Positions 15,525-20,293 of a stretch of DNA of 20,293 nucleotides are shown piece after piece. Within the stretch, counting starts at the first letter, position 1, and each line of letters begins with the position of its first letter. The position numbers and the translations under genes are program-made. Under the pieces are notes generated by a model. It did not search any database, had not been told where the DNA came from, and was given only the letters and a program-made list of their open reading frames with translations. The stretch lies in NCBI GenBank assembly GCA_038253135.1, contig JBBSHJ010000055.1, forward strand, positions 1-20,293. Direction: 5' to 3'. Source of the DNA: JBBSHJ01 sp038253135 (GTDB taxonomy: Bacteria > Actinomycetota > Actinomycetes > Mycobacteriales > QHCD01).

Positions 15525-15895
15525 CTTCGAGTCCGCTCAAAGATCTAACGTCGGATCATGGTCTGAGGGGATCGGTGCAGAATCCAGGGGTCCTTGTCGC
15601 CTGCCGGATCAGCTTCCTTTTCAACGGCGACGAGTCCGACACCAGGGTGAGTAGCTACCAAAGCGCCAAGCATGGCCCCACGTGCTTTCGGTCCCATCGC
15701 TACTGTTGCGTCTTTACTCTCAGGTATCGCTTGGCAAAGAGCGATCCTCGGGATCAGCACCTCCCTCCGGCTGCCATTGAACACCGCGGCGGTGACACGC
15801 TCGAGTTGCCAGAAATGGCTGCTCGATCGCGCTTCTGTACAGCCATATGTGCAAACTCGGCGGGAAGGGCTCGGCGGGAAGGGCGGTGCCGTGAA
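15525..15895. other. Compositionally atypical gap without a clear gene
   Basis: These 371 bases have visibly lower G+C than the flanking genes and no third-position G/C bias in any frame. Two short open frames exist: 15545-15784 (-), 79 residues, and 15672-15899 (+), 75 residues, which uses the rare TTA leucine codon. The minus frame has a plausible-looking stretch (GPKARGAMLGALVATHPGVGLVAVEKEADP) split here only for description, but I recognise no family. No terminator for the SDR gene and no mobile-element ends are visible. It could be a decayed insertion or a promoter region. Confidence 0.4.
15856..15883 (+). repeat. 14-bp tandem duplication at the acyl-CoA synthetase ribosome-binding site
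   Basis: CTCGGCGGGAAGGG occurs twice back to back (15856-15869 and 15870-15883). Each copy contains a purine-rich GGGAAGGG; the second lies 12 bases before the ATG at 15896 and the first 26 bases before it. The duplication therefore doubles the likely ribosome-binding site. Confidence 0.75.
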
Positions 15896-17424
15896 ATGAC
15901 CGGTGGGCGCGAATTATCGGCGCTCCGGGTGCTGGTCCGGGCCGGCGTCCTGCGTCCCGCGAGCCCGATCCGCGCGGTGGCCGCCGCTGCCGCGCTACGG
16001 CGGTGCGGTCCGACGCTCGCCGCCGCCGTTGCCGCCAATGCCCGACTGGACCCGGACGCGCCGGCGCTGAGCGACCCGGACGGCACGCTCAGCTACACCG
16101 ATCTCGCCCGGGCCGGCGACCAGGTCGCCACCGCGCTCGGGCGGCTGGGCGCCGGACCGGACGCCACGATCGGCCTGATGGGCCGCAACCATCGGCACTT
16201 CGCGACGGCGCTGCTCGGCGCGATCCGGATCGGAGCGGACGTCGTGCTGCTCCCCACGTCCACCCCGGCCGCACTGGTGGCCGCGATCCGGGCCCGGCAC
16301 GCCATCGACCTGGTGCTGCACGATCCCGGGCTCGCCGCGGCGGCCGGGCGGGCCGGGCCCCCGGGGGGCCGGGGGGTTGGGCCGCCGCGGGGGCGGGGGC
16401 GGGCCCCGCCGGCCGGCCGGGGCGCCGGTGGGACCTGGGCTTGCCGCCGCCGCGCGGGCTGGGCCGGACGCCGCGGCCCGGCCGGATCGTGCAGCTCACA
16501 TCGGGTACGACGGGCCAACCGCGCGAGGCGGTACGAACGCCGAGAGCCGCAGATGTGGCCGACCTCGGGCTCGGCCTGATCGACCGGCTGGGCCCCACGC
16601 GGGCCTCGACGGCGCTGGTGTGCACACCGCTCTTCCACGGGATGGGCCTCGTCGGGCTCGGCCTCGGGCTCTTCCTGGGCGGGCACGTCGTGCTGCGGCC
16701 GCGCTTCGATCCGGCCGCCGTCCTTGCCGACGCCGGCCGCCACGGCGCCGACACGTTGGTCGTCGTACCGGAGATGCTGGCGCTCCTGCTGACTGCGGGC
16801 ACACGGCCGGCGACGGTACGCCGGGTGGTCACCGGCGGTGCGCCGCTGCGGCCGGAGCTGGCCGAAGCCGTCCGGCGGCGATGGGGTGACGTGCTCTATA
16901 ACGCCTACGGCACAACGGAATGCGGCATCGCGACGGTGGCCACGCCGGCCGACCTGCGGCGGGTGCCCGGCACCGTGGGGCGGCCACTGCGCGGTGTCAC
17001 GGTCGGCGTCAGCGACGGCGAGCTCACCATCGCCGGCCGGCTGAGCGTGGCGGGCGCGCGGCGTACCGGCGACCTCGGCGTGATCCGGCCCGACGGCCTC
17101 GTCATGCTCACCGGCCGCGCCGACGACCTCATCATCAGCGGCGGCGAGAACGTGCACCCGGCCGAGGTCGAGGAGGCGATCCGGTCGCTGCCCGATGTCG
17201 ACGACGTCGCCGTCGCGGGGGCGCCGGATCAGCGGCTCGGGCAGCAGGTGGTCGCCTGGGTGGTTCGCCGGGCGGGGTCGACGATCAGCGCGGATGAGAT
17301 CATCGGTGCCGTGCGCGCACAGCTGGAGGCGGTGAAGGCACCGCACGAGGTGCGCTTCGTGACCGCCCTCCCCCGCACCGAGCTCGGAAAGATACGCCGC
17401 CGCGATCTGTTGGGGGGTCTGTGA
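15896..17424 (+). pseudogene. Acyl-CoA synthetase / AMP-dependent ligase, frameshifted
   Basis: An adenylate-forming enzyme of about 509 residues that would activate a fatty or aromatic acid through an acyl-AMP to its CoA thioester. The N-terminal part reads from ATG 15896 (DGTLSYTDLARAGDQVATAL, GLMGRNHRHFATALLGA) until about 16340; the rest reads in another frame to the stop at 17424. Core motifs in the second part are QLTSGTTGQPRE (A3), FHGMGL, YNAYGTTE (A5), RRTGDLG plus GRADDLIISGGENVHPAEVE (A7/A8), and the catalytic lysine in RTELGKIRRRDLL (A10). One missing base (or two extra) between about 16340 and 16430, inside an almost pure G/C tract, explains the break. All motifs are intact otherwise, so a sequencing error is at least as likely as a true mutation. 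It overlaps rarD by 4 bases. Confidence 0.8.
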
Positions 17425-18341
17425 CCGAGTCGCGACGCGGCCTGCTCCTGGGCACCGCCGCCTACGTGCTGTGGGGCCTCTTCCCCGTCTACTGGCCGCT
17501 GGTCAAGCCGGCCGGAGCGGTGGAGATCCTGGCGCACCGGGTCATCTGGTCACTCGTCGCGATCGCCGTCATCGGGGTGCTCACGCGAAACAGTCGCCGG
17601 GTCCGCGACCTGGTCGCCGACCGGCGCCGGGGCGCCCTGCTCGCTGTCGCGGCCTGCGTGGTCGCGGTGAACTGGGGCGTCTACATCTACGGCGTCAATC
17701 ACCACCACGTCGTCGAGACCTCGCTCGGCTACTTCATCAACCCGCTCGTGACCGTGCTGCTGGGCGTCTTCGTACTGCACGAATCGCTGCGCCGGGCCCA
17801 GTGGATGGCGGTCGGCATCGGTGCGGTGGCGGTGGCCGTGCTGGCGGTCGAGTACGGCCGGCTGCCGTGGATCGCGCTGGCGCTCGCCTTCTCCTTCGGC
17901 ACCTACGGCCTGATCAAGAAGCACGTCAACGCCGGCGCGCCGGAGAGCCTGACGGTGGAGACGGGCGTCCTTGTCGTCCCGGCCGCGGTCTACCTGGCGA
18001 TCCTCGGCGGGCAGGGACACAGCACGTTCGGCCATCACGGCGCCGGCCAGGCGCTCTTTCTGGCCGGCTCGGGACTGGTCACGGCCGGGCCGCTGCTGTG
18101 CTTCGCGGGTGCGGCGACGCGGTTGCCGCTCACCACCCTCGGACTGCTGCAATACCTCGCCCCGGTCCTGCAGTTCGCCTTCGGCGTCCTGTTCTTCCAT
18201 GAGCCGATGCCCATCGGCCGGCTCATCGGCTTCATGCTGGTGTGGATCGCGCTGATCGTGTTGACGGTGGACGGTCTGCGCCACCGAACCGTCGTCGCCC
18301 GTCTCGCGCGCGCCGAGATCCTCGCGACCGACGTCCGCTGA
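17421..18341 (+). CDS. rarD: RarD-type EamA-family transporter
   Basis: A 306-residue polytopic membrane protein with about ten transmembrane helices, in two EamA repeats. RarD landmarks are AYVLWGLFPVYWPLVKP (15-31), EILAHRVIWSL (35-45), NWGVYIYGVNHHHVVETSLGYFINPL in two parts (about 84-109), and FSFGTYGLIKKH (about 157-168). The family is annotated from chloramphenicol-sensitivity work, and its physiological substrate is unknown. The start is GTG 17421, overlapping the stop of the acyl-CoA synthetase (GTGA), which suggests co-transcription. Length is normal for the family. Confidence 0.93.
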   Translation: MTESRRGLLLGTAAYVLWGLFPVYWPLVKPAGAVEILAHRVIWSLVAIAVIGVLTRNSRRVRDLVADRRRGALLAVAACVVAVNWGVYIYGVNHHHVVETSLGYFINPLVTVLLGVFVLHESLRRAQWMAVGIGAVAVAVLAVEYGRLPWIALALAFSFGTYGLIKKHVNAGAPESLTVETGVLVVPAAVYLAILGGQGHSTFGHHGAGQALFLAGSGLVTAGPLLCFAGAATRLPLTTLGLLQYLAPVLQFAFGVLFFHEPMPIGRLIGFMLVWIALIVLTVDGLRHRTVVARLARAEILATDVR

Positions 18342-18420
18342 CAACCGAGCGGCGCGGCGCCGGGCGACGAGCGAGGGACGAGTGAGACACGCGGCGAGCG
18401 AACGGGCCGACCGCGGTGGA

Positions 18421-18426
18421 TATGCT
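18421..18426 (+). promoter_or_regulatory. Candidate -10 element for a leaderless transcript
   Basis: TATGCT lies 9 bases before the ATG at 18436, so transcription would begin at or within a few bases of the start codon. No Shine-Dalgarno precedes that ATG, which fits a leaderless mRNA, common in actinomycetes. No good -35 is visible. Confidence 0.4.
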
Positions 18427-18435
18427 GCCCGCACC

Positions 18436-18897
18436 ATGAAACGCGTGCTGGTGACCGGAATGTCCGGCGTGGGCAAAACGAGTGTGCTCGAGGTCTTACG
18501 CCGTCGCGGCTACAAGGCTGTCGACGCGGATTGTGACGGACTCTCGGGCTTCGATGGGAACGGCGAGTGGGAGTGGAACGAGTCCCGCATCCAGGCGGCG
18601 CTGTCCACCGAGGACGCCGAGGTCATGTTCCTGAGCGGCACGTCGATCAAGATGCGCAGGTTTCTCCCACAGTTCGAGCACGTCGTACTGCTCAGTGCGC
18701 CAGCCGAGGTCATGGTCCAGCGACTGCGCACGCGCACCAACAACCCCTACGGTCAGCGGCCGGAAGAGATCGAGGAGTCCCTGCACCACAAGCAGTCGGT
18801 CGAGCCCATCCTGCGCACGATGGCGACGATCGAGATCGATACCACGCCACCGCTGGAAGACGTCGTCACCGCGGTGCTCGCCCACGTGGAACCGTGA
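18436..18897 (+). CDS. Small P-loop NTPase, shikimate-kinase-like
   Basis: A 153-residue protein of the nucleoside/shikimate-kinase fold. Walker A is GMSGVGKT (8-15). A DADCDG segment near 34-39 sits where kinases of this type bind substrate, and VVLLSAPAEVMVQRLRTR (about 94-111) matches the core strand and lid region. IEIDTTPPLEDVVTAVL at the end is typical of the family. It lacks enough shikimate-specific residues to be called AroK, and actinobacterial homologues are usually annotated just as AAA or kinase proteins. The start is ATG 18436; an upstream in-frame GTG at 18382 is less likely because the conserved fold begins here and a -10 lies between them. Confidence 0.8.
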   Translation: MKRVLVTGMSGVGKTSVLEVLRRRGYKAVDADCDGLSGFDGNGEWEWNESRIQAALSTEDAEVMFLSGTSIKMRRFLPQFEHVVLLSAPAEVMVQRLRTRTNNPYGQRPEEIEESLHHKQSVEPILRTMATIEIDTTPPLEDVVTAVLAHVEP

Positions 18898-18907
18898 AAA
18901 CGAGCAT

Positions 18908-18930
18908 GCGAGCGAGGGACACGCGCTCGC
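18908..18930 (+). terminator. Stem-loop after the P-loop kinase gene
   Basis: GCGAGCG (18908-18914) pairs perfectly with CGCTCGC (18924-18930) across a 9-base loop, 11 bases after the stop codon. No T-tract follows. It could end the kinase transcript. Confidence 0.4.
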
Positions 18931-18935
18931 AATAG

Positions 18936-18948
18936 GGTGACGGTCACC
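18936..18948. promoter_or_regulatory. Palindrome upstream of the GH3 gene, candidate operator
   Basis: GGTGAC (18936-18941), one central G, GTCACC (18943-18948): a perfect 6+1+6 inverted repeat 26 bases before the ATG at 18975. TAGGGT (18933-18938) fits a TAnnnT -10 and overlaps it, so a repressor bound here would block transcription. Sugar-utilisation genes such as GH3 glucosidases are often under LacI-type repressors, but this site is not the classic LacI-family half-site, so the regulator is unknown. Confidence 0.4.
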
Positions 18949-18974
18949 GGCGGTACGGCGTGGAGGGTGCGGAC

Positions 18975-20293
18975 ATGGAACTGGCAGACGCGATCGAGGG
19001 CCGGCTCGGCAAGCTCTCGCTCGGGCAGAAGGTGCGCCTGCTGACCGGGGCGGATTTCTGGCGGACGTACGACGAGCCGGCGGCCGGGCTGCGTGCGATC
19101 CGGACCTCCGACGGCCCGGCCGGGGTTCGCGGCCAGTCCTGGGACGAGAGCGATCCGTCGGCCAACATCCCTTCCCCAACCGCACTTGCCGCCAGCTGGG
19201 ACACCGATCTGGTCGGCCAGGTCGGCGAGCTCCTGGCGGCCGAGGCGCGCCGCAAGGGCGTGGACGTCCTCCTCGCCCCGACCGTCAACCTGCATCGGAC
19301 GCCGTACGGCGGCCGGCACTTCGAGTGCTACAGCGAGGATCCGGTGCTCACCGCGCGCATCGGCGCAGCCTACGTCGCCGGCCTGCAGCGGCACGGCGTC
19401 GCCGCGACGGTGAAGCACATCGTCGCGAACGACTCGGAGACCGAGCGGATGACCGCCGACGTCCGGGTCGACGAGCGGACCCTGCGCGAGCTCTACCTCG
19501 CGCCGTTCGAGCAGCTCGTCACCGCCGGCGCGTGGGCCCTGATGGCGGCGTACAACGGCTCAACGGCCACACCATGACCGAGCATCCGATGCTCGCCGAC
19601 ATCGTCCAGGACGAGTGGGGCTTCGACGGCCTGACGATGTCCGACTGGATGGCGACCCGATCGACCGAGGCATCTGCCGGCGCCGGGCTCGACCTCGCCA
19701 TGCCCGGCCCGCAGAGCCCGTGGGGCGAGGCGCTGGCCGCCGCCGTGCGCGGCGGTCGGGTCGCCGAGGCGACGATCGACGACAAGGTACGCCGGCTGCT
19801 CCGGCTGGCGGCGCGGGTCGGCGCGCTCGACGGCGTACCGGCACCGGAGCCACCGCCGGCCTTGAGCGACGGCGAGGTCGCTGAAACCATCCGCGCGGCC
19901 GCCGTCGCCGGGACGGTCCTCGTCCGCAACGCCGGCGACCTGCTGCCGCTCGACCGCGCGACGCTCACCCGCGTCGCGGTGCTCGGACCCAACGCCGCCG
20001 TCGCGCGCACCCTTGGCGGCGGCAGCGCGACGGTCTTCCCCTCCTACACCGTCTCCCCGCTCGACGGGCTGCGCGCCGCGCTCGGCGACGGCGTGACGGT
20101 CGATCACACGGCGGGGGTGCGCGCATCGGATCGGATCGCGATCGCAGGCGACGCGCTCCTGGCCGACCCGCGCACCGGCACGGCCGGTGTGGACGTGGTC
20201 TTCCTCGGCCCGGCCGGCGTCGAGATTTCCCACCAGCACAAGCGATCCGCCCAGGCGATGCGGCTCGGCGCCGACGCGCTGGCCGGGGTCGCC
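18975..20293 (+). pseudogene. GH3 beta-glucosidase, frameshifted and cut by the window end
   Basis: A glycoside hydrolase family 3 enzyme that would release glucose (or a similar sugar) from beta-glucosides. The first part, ATG 18975 with GGAGGG seven bases upstream, contains LLTGADFW, RTSDGPAG (Asp46 in the substrate pocket), NLHRTPYGGRHFECYSEDP and KHIVANDSE (Lys147-His148). It stops at 19575-19577 right after MAAYNG. Reading one base shifted gives the expected continuation: NGHTMTEHPMLADIV, WGFDGLTMSDW with the nucleophile Asp, then GLDLAMPGP and the second domain (VLVRNAGDLLPL, VAVLGPNA), open to the window end. Adding one base in GGCTC near 19558-19561 restores the usual AAYNGxNG. No signal peptide, so cytoplasmic. 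Either a recent pseudogene or a sequencing error. Confidence 0.85.

Noticed and set aside
15672..15899. 75-residue plus-strand frame ending in ATGA overlap with the synthetase start
   Set aside because: The overlap looks like coupling, but codon use has no G/C third-position bias, a rare TTA is present and no domain is seen; kept only as part of the atypical gap.
16340..16435. Programmed ribosomal frameshift in the synthetase
   Set aside because: No slippery heptamer of the usual A/U-rich kind, and the local translation is unlike the family in either frame; an indel or base-call error explains it better.
18960..18974. GTG 18960 as the GH3 start
   Set aside because: It lies within the GGAGGG ribosome-binding region that correctly spaces ATG 18975.

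Overview
The window is high-GC DNA with strong G/C preference at third codon positions, frequent GTG starts and many 1-8 base stop/start overlaps. The gene set is typical of Actinomycetota: tRNA-Thr, tRNA-Met, rpmG, then two small MaoC-type dehydratases like mycobacterial HadA/HadB; a long fused-type KorA with KorB; HtpX; YajQ; and tRNA-Tyr close by. The genus cannot be named from the sequence. A non-Streptomyces actinomycete of the Mycobacteriales/Frankiales kind is a reasonable guess.

Layout. Positions 79-1314 (+) encode an AspC-type aminotransferase, convergent with a minus-strand block read from 4280 down to 1435: tRNA-Thr(GGT), tRNA-Met(CAT), rpmG, HadA-like, HadB-like and a secreted M1 metallopeptidase, probably a lipoprotein. 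Positions 4510-5610 (+) encode an unusual acidic protein with pentapeptide repeats and two DxDxDG-bearing modules, ending at a strong hairpin. A tRNA-Tyr(GTA) (-) and yajQ (+) follow. Between yajQ and rmlA lies a short minus-strand gene that looks like the N-terminal piece of a RelA/SpoT-domain protein, with codon use unlike its neighbours. rmlA (+) then runs convergently into htpX (-).

From 9058 onward all recognised genes are on the plus strand: a membrane-anchored Hsp70-like protein; korA-korB-GNAT-SDR as one overlapping or tightly packed unit; a compositionally atypical 370-base gap; an acyl-CoA synthetase overlapping rarD; a small P-loop kinase-like gene, possibly leaderless; and a GH3 beta-glucosidase that runs off the window.

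Two genes, the acyl-CoA synthetase and the GH3 glucosidase, each need one extra base to read through. In the synthetase the break lies in an extreme G/C tract. Either these are real pseudogenes or the sequence has single-base errors.

The window is mostly housekeeping (translation, fatty-acid elongation, 2-oxoacid oxidation coupled to ferredoxin, membrane-protein quality control). The less ordinary content is the repeat protein with its structured upstream DNA, the RelA/SpoT remnant, the Hsp70-membrane-ectodomain fusion and the atypical gap at 15525-15895. I see no CRISPR array, transposase, integrase or complete defence system.
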